DNA of 58,735 nucleotides from an uncultured Blautia sp. (GTDB lineage Bacteria > Bacillota > Clostridia > Lachnospirales > Lachnospiraceae): the NCBI GenBank assembly GCA_900541985.1, contig UQLX01000014.1, positions 1-58,735 of the forward strand, read 5' to 3'. Positions 8,102-16,018 of the stretch are shown here, in pieces. The notes under the pieces are model-generated. The model was not told where the DNA came from. It was given only the letters and a program-made list of their open reading frames with translations, and did no database searches. Position 1 is the stretch's first letter. Every line of letters begins with the position of its first letter. A program made the translations under genes and the position numbers.

Positions 8102-8126
8102 TTGAACAATATGAGAAATGTGAGCA

Positions 8127-8159
8127 CAGGTTGAGGTTGGGAAATCTCAACCTGTCTTT
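8127..8159 (+). terminator. Terminator after rpmE
   Basis: ACAGGTTGAG (8127-8136) pairs with CTCAACCTGT (8146-8155), then CTTTG. The weak T run suggests partial termination, which would raise L31 output over the downstream genes. Confidence 0.6.
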
Positions 8160-8179
8160 GCTTTACATCGGAGATTACT

Positions 8180-9172
8180 ATGCAGAACAGATCATCAAAC
8201 ATCGGCGGTCAGGCAGTCATGGAAGGGATCATGATGCGGCACCGGGACAAGTATTCCATTGGCGTGCGCAGACCTGACGGAGGAATAGAACTTAAAACAG
8301 AAGATTATAAATGCACTTTTGGGAAGGCGTCATTTCTTCGGAAGCCAATTATCCGGGGAGTGGTGAGCTTTGTGGACAGCCTTGTGATCGGAACGAAATG
8401 CCTTATGTATTCTGCGGAGATCGCAGGAGATGAGGAAGACGAGAAGGAAAAAGCCAAAAATGCCGCTCTTACAGAGGAAGAACTCCGTGCCAAAAAAGAA
8501 AAAGAGGATAAACAGTTCAAATGGCTGCTTTATGGTACGGTAGCTCTTTCTATCGTTATTTCTGTGGCAGCATTTATGCTGCTTCCCTATGCCATTGCAA
8601 GCCTTCTGAAAAAAACAGGGGCATCGGAAGTGATCATTACCATTGCGGAGGCCTTTGTGAAGCTGGCTCTGTTTATGGGCTATATGCTTCTTGTATCCAG
8701 AATGAAGGATATTCAGAGAACCTTTATGTATCACGGGGCGGAGCACAAGTGTATCAACTGCATCGAAAACGGTATGCCTCTGACAGTAGAAAATGTAATG
8801 AAAAGCTCCAGACAGCATAAACGGTGCGGGACAAGCTTTCTGTTTCTGGTTATGCTGGTGAGTATTTTCCTTCATTTTATTTTTGTACTGGTACCGTTCT
8901 ACTGGCTAAGACTTCTGGGACGTCTGCTGATGGTTCCTGTTGTGGCAGGAGTTTCTTTTGAAATGATCCAGTGGGCGGGAAGATCAGACAGCAGTCTTGC
9001 TTCATTTCTGAGCAAGCCTGGTCTGGCTATGCAGAAGCTGACTACCATAGAGCCGGAAGAGGATATGGTAGAGGTTGCCATTGCTGCTGTGGAGGCAGTA
9101 TTTGACTGGAAAACATATTTAAAAGAGGAATTCGGCTGGGAGCCGGGGGAAGAAACGGATGAAAACTCTTGA
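8180..9172 (+). CDS. DUF1385 (YqhQ-like) membrane protein
   Basis: A 330-aa protein of the DUF1385 family, recognised by the N-terminal GGQAVMEGIMMR and the central YHGAEHKCINC segment. The latter has His, Glu and Cys residues that resemble a metal site. Hydrophobic segments occur near residues 115-137, 150-175, 218-240 and 248-265. An acidic/basic charged stretch at about 76-112 precedes the first membrane pair. Biochemical function is unknown. Its position between rpmE and prmC-prfA is conserved in Clostridia as far as I know. It overlaps prmC by 14 nt, so translation is likely coupled. Confidence 0.88.
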   Translation: MQNRSSNIGGQAVMEGIMMRHRDKYSIGVRRPDGGIELKTEDYKCTFGKASFLRKPIIRGVVSFVDSLVIGTKCLMYSAEIAGDEEDEKEKAKNAALTEEELRAKKEKEDKQFKWLLYGTVALSIVISVAAFMLLPYAIASLLKKTGASEVIITIAEAFVKLALFMGYMLLVSRMKDIQRTFMYHGAEHKCINCIENGMPLTVENVMKSSRQHKRCGTSFLFLVMLVSIFLHFIFVLVPFYWLRLLGRLLMVPVVAGVSFEMIQWAGRSDSSLASFLSKPGLAMQKLTTIEPEEDMVEVAIAAVEAVFDWKTYLKEEFGWEPGEETDENS

Positions 9173-10052
9173 GACACTGCTGAAGGAGGGGATTTCGGTT
9201 CTTGAAACAGCAGGTATAGAAGAAGCCAGGCTGGATGCCTGGCTTCTTCTGGAGTATGTGACAGGAAAGAACCGGGCCTGGTATTATGCCCACTGCAGGG
9301 AAATGGCGGACATGGAAACAGAAGAAAAATACCGGGAACTGTGCCGGAAAAGAGCAGAGCATATCCCCCTTCAGCATCTGACAAAAAATGCATGTTTTAT
9401 GGGATATGATTTCTATGTGGACGAAAATGTGCTTGTGCCCAGACAGGATACGGAGGTTCTGGTGGAAGAGGCGCTGGAGATCCTGAAGTCTGTGGATGCG
9501 CCGAAGATCCTGGATATGTGTACCGGATCGGGCTGTATCCTTCTGAGCATCCTGAAGGAGCTTCCGGAGGCAGAAGGCACGGGAGTCGATCTTTCGGAAG
9601 CTGCTCTGGAGGTGGCGAAAAGGAATGCACAGAACCTTCAGACAGGCGAACGGGCATTTTTTACAAAAAGCGATCTGTTTTCCGGGGATTATTTTACGCA
9701 AAACAGTGGCAAAGACCTGCCGGAATATGATATGCTTATTTCAAATCCACCCTATATTGCCACAGACGAGATCAGTAAGCTTATGGACGAGGTGCGTCTC
9801 CATGATCCTTATATGGCTCTGGACGGAAAAGAGGACGGGCTGTATTTTTACAGGGAGATCACAGCCCGGTGCGGCAGATATCTGAAGCCGGGAGGCTGGC
9901 TTTTATATGAGATCGGGCATGATCAGGGGAAAGCAGTACCGGAGATCATGAAACAGGCCGGATTTGTCCATGTACAGGTAAAGAAGGATCTTGCAGGGCA
10001 TGACCGGGTGGTCCTGGGACAGAAAAACAGACAGGAGGAACAGAATGTTTGA
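9159..10052 (+). CDS. prmC: Release factor glutamine methyltransferase PrmC
   Basis: A 297-aa SAM-dependent enzyme that methylates the Gln of the GGQ motif in release factors. Visible features are an N-terminal helical domain (about residues 1-75), PRQDTEVLVE, the SAM-binding ILDMCTGSGCI near 125, and the catalytic NPPYI near 197. Its substrate gene prfA follows with an 8-nt overlap, the usual arrangement. The start overlaps the end of the DUF1385 gene, with GGGGGAAG as ribosome site. Confidence 0.96.
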   Translation: MKTLETLLKEGISVLETAGIEEARLDAWLLLEYVTGKNRAWYYAHCREMADMETEEKYRELCRKRAEHIPLQHLTKNACFMGYDFYVDENVLVPRQDTEVLVEEALEILKSVDAPKILDMCTGSGCILLSILKELPEAEGTGVDLSEAALEVAKRNAQNLQTGERAFFTKSDLFSGDYFTQNSGKDLPEYDMLISNPPYIATDEISKLMDEVRLHDPYMALDGKEDGLYFYREITARCGRYLKPGGWLLYEIGHDQGKAVPEIMKQAGFVHVQVKKDLAGHDRVVLGQKNRQEEQNV

Positions 10053-11118
10053 TAAATTGGAGGATCTTCTGATCCGTTTTGACGAGGTTCTCAATGAGCT
10101 TGGGGAGCCTGGGGTTACAGACAACCAGGAACGGTTCCAGAAGCTTATGAAGGAACAGAGCGATCTGCAGCCTATTGTGGATGCTTACAGGGAATATAAA
10201 GAAAATAAAGAGACGATTCAGGACAGTCTCTCCATGCTGGAGGAGGAAAAGGATGAGGAAATGCGCGAAATGCTGAAGGAAGAACTTTCCGATGCAAAGA
10301 AGCGCGTGGAAGACCTGGAACATGAGATCAAGATCCTGCTCCTTCCCAAGGATCCAAACGACAGCAAAAACGTTATCGTGGAGATCCGTGCCGGCGCCGG
10401 TGGTGACGAGGCGGCTCTTTTTGCGGCAGAGATCTACCGCATGTATGTAAAGTATGCGGAAAGCCTTCGCTGGAAGACCGAAATGATGAGCCTGAACGAA
10501 AACGGGATCGGAGGTTTTAAGGAAGTTACCTTTATGATCCAGGGACAGGGAGCCTACTCCCGGCTGAAATACGAAAGCGGGGTTCACCGCGTACAGCGTG
10601 TTCCGGAAACAGAGTCCGGCGGAAGGATCCATACATCTACCTGTACCGTTGCCATTATGCCGGAAGCAGAGGAGATCGATTTCCATCTGGATATGAATGA
10701 CTGTAAATTTGATGTGTTCCGTGCATCCGGTAACGGAGGCCAGTGCGTCAATACCACAGACTCTGCGGTACGTCTGACGCACATTCCAACAGGAATCGTG
10801 ATTTCCTGCCAGGATGAGAAATCGCAGCTGAAAAACAAGGACAAGGCATTAAAGGTACTGCGTTCCCGTCTTTATGAGATGGAGATCGCCAAACAGCATG
10901 ATGCGGAAGCGGAGGCAAGAAGAAGCCAGATCGGAACCGGAGACCGTTCCGAAAAGATCCGTACCTATAACTTCCCGCAGGGGCGTGTGACGGATCACAG
11001 GATCAAACTTACCCTGCACCGTCTGGACAGTATTCTCGGCGGAGATCTCAGCGAGATCATTGACAGTCTGATCGCAGCCGATCAGGCGGCAAAGCTTGCA
11101 AACCTCAATGAGGAGTAA
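10045..11118 (+). CDS. prfA: Peptide chain release factor 1
   Basis: A 357-aa class I release factor reading UAA and UAG. It has the coiled-coil N-terminal domain, the PxT codon-recognition tripeptide as PET (in RVPETESGGR), and the peptidyl-hydrolysis motif GGQ in GNGGQCVNTTDSAVR. Length matches RF1. ATG 10045 follows AGGAGGAACAGA, inside the end of prmC. Confidence 0.97.
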   Translation: MFDKLEDLLIRFDEVLNELGEPGVTDNQERFQKLMKEQSDLQPIVDAYREYKENKETIQDSLSMLEEEKDEEMREMLKEELSDAKKRVEDLEHEIKILLLPKDPNDSKNVIVEIRAGAGGDEAALFAAEIYRMYVKYAESLRWKTEMMSLNENGIGGFKEVTFMIQGQGAYSRLKYESGVHRVQRVPETESGGRIHTSTCTVAIMPEAEEIDFHLDMNDCKFDVFRASGNGGQCVNTTDSAVRLTHIPTGIVISCQDEKSQLKNKDKALKVLRSRLYEMEIAKQHDAEAEARRSQIGTGDRSEKIRTYNFPQGRVTDHRIKLTLHRLDSILGGDLSEIIDSLIAADQAAKLANLNEE

Positions 11119-11145
11119 ATAAACAGAAAAGAGAAGGAGATTGAA

Positions 11146-12063
11146 ATGAAAAAAACAGCACTTGTAATTATGGCAGCAGGAATTGGAAGCCGTTTTGGCA
11201 AAGGAATCAAACAGCTTGCACCGGTAGGACCAAACGGAGAGATCATCATGGATTATTCTATTCATGACGCGCTGGAAGCAGGCTTTAACAAAGTTGTCTT
11301 TATCATCAGAAAGGACATCGAGGAAGAATTCCGTTCCGTGATCGGAAACAGAATCGAGAAGATCACAGAAGTGGAATATGCATTCCAGGCTCTGGAGGAT
11401 CTTCCGGCCGGATTTGAGAAGCCGGAAGACAGAACGAAACCGTGGGGCACCGGTCAGGCTGTCCTTGCGGCAAAAAAAGTTCTTTCTGAGCCTTTTATGG
11501 TTATCAATGCAGATGACTATTATGGAAAAGAAGCCTATGTGAAGGTTCATGATTATCTGGTACAGGAGCAGCCGCAGGATGGCGTGATGCATATCTGTAT
11601 GGCAGGCTTCCGCCTCGGAAATACCCTGAGTGACAACGGAAGTGTAACCAGAGGTATCTGCCATATTGACAATGGCGCTCTGGTTGGAGTAACGGAAACT
11701 CATGATATTTTTAAAACTGCAGAAGGTGCAGAAACCAGAAGCGAGGACGGACAGGTAACTGCCCTTGATGTAAACAGCCTTGTATCCATGAATATGTGGG
11801 GACTGACTCCTGCATTTATGGAAGTTCTGGAAAAAGGCTTTGTGGAGTTTTTAAGTGAGATCAAACCGGGAGATCTGAAAAAAGAATACCTTCTTCCGGA
11901 GATGATCGACCGTCTGCTCAAAGCGGGAAAAGCCAAAGTAGATGTTCTGGATACAAAGGATACCTGGTTCGGCGTGACCTACCAGGAAGATAAGGCTTCT
12001 GTAACAGCCGCCTTTGAACAGCTTGTAAAGGACGGAGTATATCCGGAAAACCTTTATAAATAA
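11146..12063 (+). CDS. Nucleotidyltransferase (NDP-sugar pyrophosphorylase-like)
   Basis: A 305-aa protein with the nucleotidyltransferase signature MAAGIGSRFGKGIKQLAPVG at the N terminus and the metal-binding INADDYYGKEAY near residue 120. These enzymes join a nucleoside triphosphate to a sugar phosphate or a similar acceptor; the substrate is not identifiable. It lies upstream of glmM (53-nt gap), which points to sugar nucleotide or cell-wall precursor metabolism. GAAGGAGATTGAA precedes the ATG. Confidence 0.82.
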   Translation: MKKTALVIMAAGIGSRFGKGIKQLAPVGPNGEIIMDYSIHDALEAGFNKVVFIIRKDIEEEFRSVIGNRIEKITEVEYAFQALEDLPAGFEKPEDRTKPWGTGQAVLAAKKVLSEPFMVINADDYYGKEAYVKVHDYLVQEQPQDGVMHICMAGFRLGNTLSDNGSVTRGICHIDNGALVGVTETHDIFKTAEGAETRSEDGQVTALDVNSLVSMNMWGLTPAFMEVLEKGFVEFLSEIKPGDLKKEYLLPEMIDRLLKAGKAKVDVLDTKDTWFGVTYQEDKASVTAAFEQLVKDGVYPENLYK

Positions 12064-12116
12064 AATGTAACAGCAGTTTGTATCTGTCTGATGGACAGGC
12101 AAAGGAGGAAATTATT

Positions 12117-13463
12117 ATGGGAAAATATTTTGGAACTGACGGATTCCGCGGTGAGGCAAATGTACAGCTGACAGTAGACCATGCTTTTAAGGTAGGCCGT
12201 TATGTGGGCTGGTATTACGGACGGGATCACAAGGCGAAGATCGTTATCGGAAAGGATACCAGAAGGAGCAGCTATATGTTTGAATATGCCCTGGTGGCAG
12301 GTCTGACTGCCTCCGGCGCAGATGCTTACCTTCTGCATGTGACTACTACACCAAGTGTTTCCTATGTAGTCCGCACAGAGGATTTTGACTGCGGCATTAT
12401 GATCTCAGCCAGCCATAATCCGTTCAACGATAACGGGATCAAGCTTCTGAACGGAAACGGACAGAAGATCGAGGCAGAGATTGAGGCAAGGATTGAGGCA
12501 TACCTGGACGGAAGACTGGAAGAGCTTCCTCTGGCAACCGGAGAAGACATCGGAAGAACTGTGGATTTTGCATCTGGAAGAAACCGTTATATCGGTTATC
12601 TGATCTCTATTCCCTGCCGTGATTTCAAAAATATCCGCGTAGGTCTGGACTGCTCCAACGGCAGCTCCTCTGCCATTGCCAAGAGTGTTTTTGACGCTCT
12701 TCGTGCAAAGACCTATGTGATCAACAATGATCCGGACGGAACCAACATTAATACAAACTGCGGATCTACTCATATTGAAGTTCTTCAGAGATATGTTGTG
12801 GAAAAAGGACTGGATATCGGCTTTGCCTATGACGGTGATGCTGACCGCTGCATTGCCGTGGATCACAGAGGAAATATCATTGACGGAGACAAGATCATGT
12901 ATGTCTGCGGTAAATATCTGAAGGAACAGGGCAGACTGAACGGGAATACTGTGGTGACTACGGTCATGTCCAATATGGGACTTTATAAGGCGCTGGAAAA
13001 AGCCGGCATTGATTATGAACAGACTGCAGTAGGCGACAAATATGTGGCAGAAAACATGCTGGAAAATAATTACAGCATTGGAGGAGAGCAGTCCGGACAT
13101 ATTATTTTCAGCAAGTATGCTGCAACAGGAGACGGAATCCTGACTTCTCTGATGATCATGGAAGCCTGTGTGGAGAAAAAAGCAACACTTTGCGATCTGG
13201 CAAAAGAGATGAAGGTTTATCCTCAGATCCTGAGAAATGTCCGGGTAGCGGACAAGACCGCAGCAAGAGAGAATCCAAGAGTGAAGGAAGCTGTGGAAAC
13301 GGCAGCCAGAGCACTGGGAACAGACGGACGTATTCTTGTAAGAGAAAGCGGAACAGAACCGCTGATCCGTGTCATGGTAGAAGCCGGAACAGAGGAAATC
13401 TGTGCAGAGCATGTGGATAATGTAGTTAAAGTAATTGAAGCAGAGGGGCTTATTGTAGAATAA
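12117..13463 (+). CDS. glmM: Phosphoglucosamine mutase
   Basis: A 448-aa alpha-D-phosphohexomutase converting glucosamine-6-phosphate to glucosamine-1-phosphate for UDP-GlcNAc and peptidoglycan. Motifs are KYFGTDGFRG at the N terminus, the phosphoserine loop ISASHNPFNDNG near residue 100, the metal loop DGDADRC near 240, and the sugar-phosphate site RESGTEP near 410. ATG 12117 follows AAAGGAGGAAATTATT; the in-frame ATG 39 nt earlier lacks a ribosome site. Confidence 0.93.
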   Translation: MGKYFGTDGFRGEANVQLTVDHAFKVGRYVGWYYGRDHKAKIVIGKDTRRSSYMFEYALVAGLTASGADAYLLHVTTTPSVSYVVRTEDFDCGIMISASHNPFNDNGIKLLNGNGQKIEAEIEARIEAYLDGRLEELPLATGEDIGRTVDFASGRNRYIGYLISIPCRDFKNIRVGLDCSNGSSSAIAKSVFDALRAKTYVINNDPDGTNINTNCGSTHIEVLQRYVVEKGLDIGFAYDGDADRCIAVDHRGNIIDGDKIMYVCGKYLKEQGRLNGNTVVTTVMSNMGLYKALEKAGIDYEQTAVGDKYVAENMLENNYSIGGEQSGHIIFSKYAATGDGILTSLMIMEACVEKKATLCDLAKEMKVYPQILRNVRVADKTAARENPRVKEAVETAARALGTDGRILVRESGTEPLIRVMVEAGTEEICAEHVDNVVKVIEAEGLIVE

Positions 13464-13493
13464 AAGCCGTTCTTGCCGGAATAAGGATCATAC

Positions 13494-14549
13494 ATGAATA
13501 CGAAAAAAATCGGACGGATACTGGCAGTCTGTATGGGAGCGGCGCTTCTTGCAGGCTGCGGAGGTGAAAAAAAGAATATTTACAAACAGGCAGAAGAAGC
13601 ACTTGCCCAGGGAAACTATCAGGAAGCGCTGGAAGGCTATGAAACATCTGCTGCAGGTGATTACAAGGTTCAGGAATCCCTGCGGGGAGCCGGTATTGCC
13701 AAACTAAGGCTGGGAGCTTTTCAGGAGGCGGTGGACTATTTTACCCGTGCACTGGAGCATGGAAAGACAGGCGGATCTCTGGATCAGGACATTCTTTCCT
13801 ACCGGGCCGAGGCAGAACTGAGGGCGGGGCTGACAGAGGATGCAATGGCTGACTGTCAGACTCTGGCATCAGATTATTCCATGAATGGAGATACCTATTT
13901 CCTTACGGGAAGCGTGGCGCTTGCCATGGATGCCTATGACGAGGCTGCGTCGAATTTTGAGCAGGCTTACGGAGAGGAACCGGATTATGAGATGGCGCTT
14001 CGTATCTATCAGATTTACGAAGAAAGAGATATGGAGGCCGACGGCACCAGATATCTGGAAGCAGTTCTTGAAACGGTGCCAAAAAATGCCCGGGATTACT
14101 GTGAGCGCGGCAGGATCTATTATTACATGGAAGACTATGAGAATGCCAGAAAAGAGCTGATGAAAGCTTCTGAGAAGGGAAGTGCGGAAGCAGAACTTCT
14201 TCTGGGCATGGTCTGTCTGGCACAGGGAGATACTGCTGCGGCCAGATCCATGTATCAGGATTATCTGAATCTGGAGGAAAGCAGCAAAGCTCCGGGTTAC
14301 AACGGAATGGCCCTCTGTGATCTGGCCGACGGAGATCCGGACAGTGCTCTTGCCAATATCGCCTCCGGGCTTGAGAGCGCAGAGATCGATGAAATGCAGG
14401 AACTTCTTTTTAATGAAATCGTTGCCTATGAAAAGAAACTGGATTTTGCCACAGCTTATGCAAAAGCTCAGGAATATATAAAAATGTATCCGGATGACGG
14501 GGAAGCTCAAAAAGAGCTGGTATTCCTTAAATCCAGAACCGGAGAGTAA
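13494..14549 (+). CDS. TPR-repeat lipoprotein
   Basis: A 351-aa exported lipoprotein with a basic start, hydrophobic core and lipobox LAGC (Cys22). The rest is mainly tetratricopeptide repeats, with typical helices such as AEEALAQGNYQEALEGYE, AYDEAASNFEQAYGEEPDY and AAARSMYQDYLNLEE. It is probably a scaffold on the outer face of the membrane; its partners are unknown. It begins 30 nt after glmM, ends 2 nt before hflX, and is probably cotranscribed with both. Confidence 0.85.
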   Translation: MNTKKIGRILAVCMGAALLAGCGGEKKNIYKQAEEALAQGNYQEALEGYETSAAGDYKVQESLRGAGIAKLRLGAFQEAVDYFTRALEHGKTGGSLDQDILSYRAEAELRAGLTEDAMADCQTLASDYSMNGDTYFLTGSVALAMDAYDEAASNFEQAYGEEPDYEMALRIYQIYEERDMEADGTRYLEAVLETVPKNARDYCERGRIYYYMEDYENARKELMKASEKGSAEAELLLGMVCLAQGDTAAARSMYQDYLNLEESSKAPGYNGMALCDLADGDPDSALANIASGLESAEIDEMQELLFNEIVAYEKKLDFATAYAKAQEYIKMYPDDGEAQKELVFLKSRTGE

Positions 14550-14551
14550 GT

Positions 14552-15802
14552 ATGCAGCTTTATGATTTTAAGGAAATAGAGGAACGCGTGATTCTGATAG
14601 GCGTGCAGACAGAAGCAGGAGAGAACGTAGAGGCTTCTCTGGACGAACTGGAGGAGCTGGCGCAGACAGCAGGAGCCCTGACTGTGGGCAAGGTGATCCA
14701 GAACCGGGAGGCTGTCCATCCGGGAACCTATATAGGAAAAGGCAAGATTCAGGAGGTCAGAAGCCTTCTTACTGCGCTGGATGCCAATGGAATCATCTGT
14801 GATGATGAGCTTTCGCCTTCCCAGATGAACAATCTGGAACGGGAGCTGGAGTGCAAGGTCATGGACCGGACGCTTCTGATCCTTGATATTTTTGCAGGAC
14901 GTGCGATAACAAGCGAGGGTAAGATCCAGGTAGAGCTTGCCCAGCTCCGCTATCGTTCCGCGCGTCTGGTAGGTCTGAGGGATTCTCTTTCCAGACTGGG
15001 CGGCGGGATCGGAACAAGAGGACCCGGAGAGAAAAAGCTTGAGACAGACCGCCGTCTGATCCGCACCAGAATCTCTGCCCTGAAGGCTGAACTCGTCCAG
15101 GTGGAAAAACACCGTGAACTGATCCGGGGAAGCCGTTCCAGAGGAACGCTGAAAACGGCTGCCATTGTAGGCTATACCAATGCAGGGAAATCTACACTTC
15201 TGAATACTCTTACCGGTGCGGAAATCCTGGCGGAGGATAAGCTTTTTGCCACTCTGGATCCAACTACAAGAGTGCTGGAGCTGAATGACGGTCAGCAGAT
15301 TCTTCTGACAGATACCGTGGGATTTATCCGAAAGCTGCCGCATCATCTGGTGGATGCCTTTAAGAGTACACTGGAAGAGGCAAAGTACGCAGACTATATC
15401 ATCCATGTGGCAGATGCGTCCAATCCGCAGGCGGAAATGCAGATGGAGGTAGTTTATCAGACGCTCAGGGAACTGGGAGCTTCCGGAAAAAAGGTGATTA
15501 CACTTCTGAACAAACAGGATCTTGTTTCAGAATCCGGACTGCGTGACTCCCATGCCGACCGGGTTGTAAAATGCTCCGCAAAAAACGGAAAAGGTCTGGA
15601 TGAACTGAAGGAAGTCCTTTCCGGATTTCTGGCAGAAGAGCAGGTTTATCTGGAAGAGCTTTATTCCTACAGAGAGGCCGGAAAGATCCAGATCATCCGC
15701 GAGCACGGTCAGCTTCTTTCTGAGGAATACAGGGAGGACGGGATCTTTGTTTCTGCAAAGATACCGACAGAGTTTTTTGTGCGGGTCATGCCGGAAAAAT
15801 AA
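14552..15802 (+). CDS. hflX: GTPase HflX
   Basis: A 416-aa ribosome-associated GTPase that rescues or splits stalled ribosomes. The N-terminal HflX domain includes TYIGKGKIQEV and the glycine-rich RLGGGIGTRGPGEKKLETD. The G domain has G1 GYTNAGKSTL near residue 205, G3 DTVGF near 253, and G4 NKQD near 318, followed by a C-terminal domain. It starts 2 nt after the lipoprotein stop codon. Confidence 0.95.
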   Translation: MQLYDFKEIEERVILIGVQTEAGENVEASLDELEELAQTAGALTVGKVIQNREAVHPGTYIGKGKIQEVRSLLTALDANGIICDDELSPSQMNNLERELECKVMDRTLLILDIFAGRAITSEGKIQVELAQLRYRSARLVGLRDSLSRLGGGIGTRGPGEKKLETDRRLIRTRISALKAELVQVEKHRELIRGSRSRGTLKTAAIVGYTNAGKSTLLNTLTGAEILAEDKLFATLDPTTRVLELNDGQQILLTDTVGFIRKLPHHLVDAFKSTLEEAKYADYIIHVADASNPQAEMQMEVVYQTLRELGASGKKVITLLNKQDLVSESGLRDSHADRVVKCSAKNGKGLDELKEVLSGFLAEEQVYLEELYSYREAGKIQIIREHGQLLSEEYREDGIFVSAKIPTEFFVRVMPEK

Positions 15803-15866
15803 AATAATCCGACAGTGTTCAGGCTGGCGAAAAGGCCGGAAATGCCTGTAAATACAGGAAAAATAG

Positions 15867-15882
15867 CCATCATATATAGTGT
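15867..15882. promoter_or_regulatory. NrdR box 1
   Basis: CCATCATATATAGTGT matches 13 of 16 positions of the NrdR consensus acaCwATATATwGtgt. It pairs with box 2 exactly 30 bp downstream. Confidence 0.8.
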
Positions 15883-15896
15883 TTTTGCGATGTAAA

Positions 15897-15912
15897 ACAC
15901 AATATATGGTGG
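15897..15912. promoter_or_regulatory. NrdR box 2
   Basis: ACACAATATATGGTGG matches 14 of 16 positions of the NrdR consensus. Tandem boxes about three helical turns apart upstream of a reductase gene are the classic NrdR arrangement. Confidence 0.85.
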
Positions 15913-15932
15913 TTTTTCTGCTCTCTGGACGG

Positions 15933-15961
15933 TTGACGGATACAGGATAGTCTGATAGAAT
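15933..15961 (+). promoter_or_regulatory. Promoter of the redoxin-fused nrdD
   Basis: TTGACG (15933-15938), a 17-bp spacer, and TAGAAT (15956-15961) with an upstream TG. Both NrdR boxes lie upstream of the -35. Confidence 0.75.
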
Positions 15962-16018
15962 GTAAATCAGACTTTTATAATTTATTATTTAAGGTGTAGT
16001 AAGGGAGGAAATAGCAGT

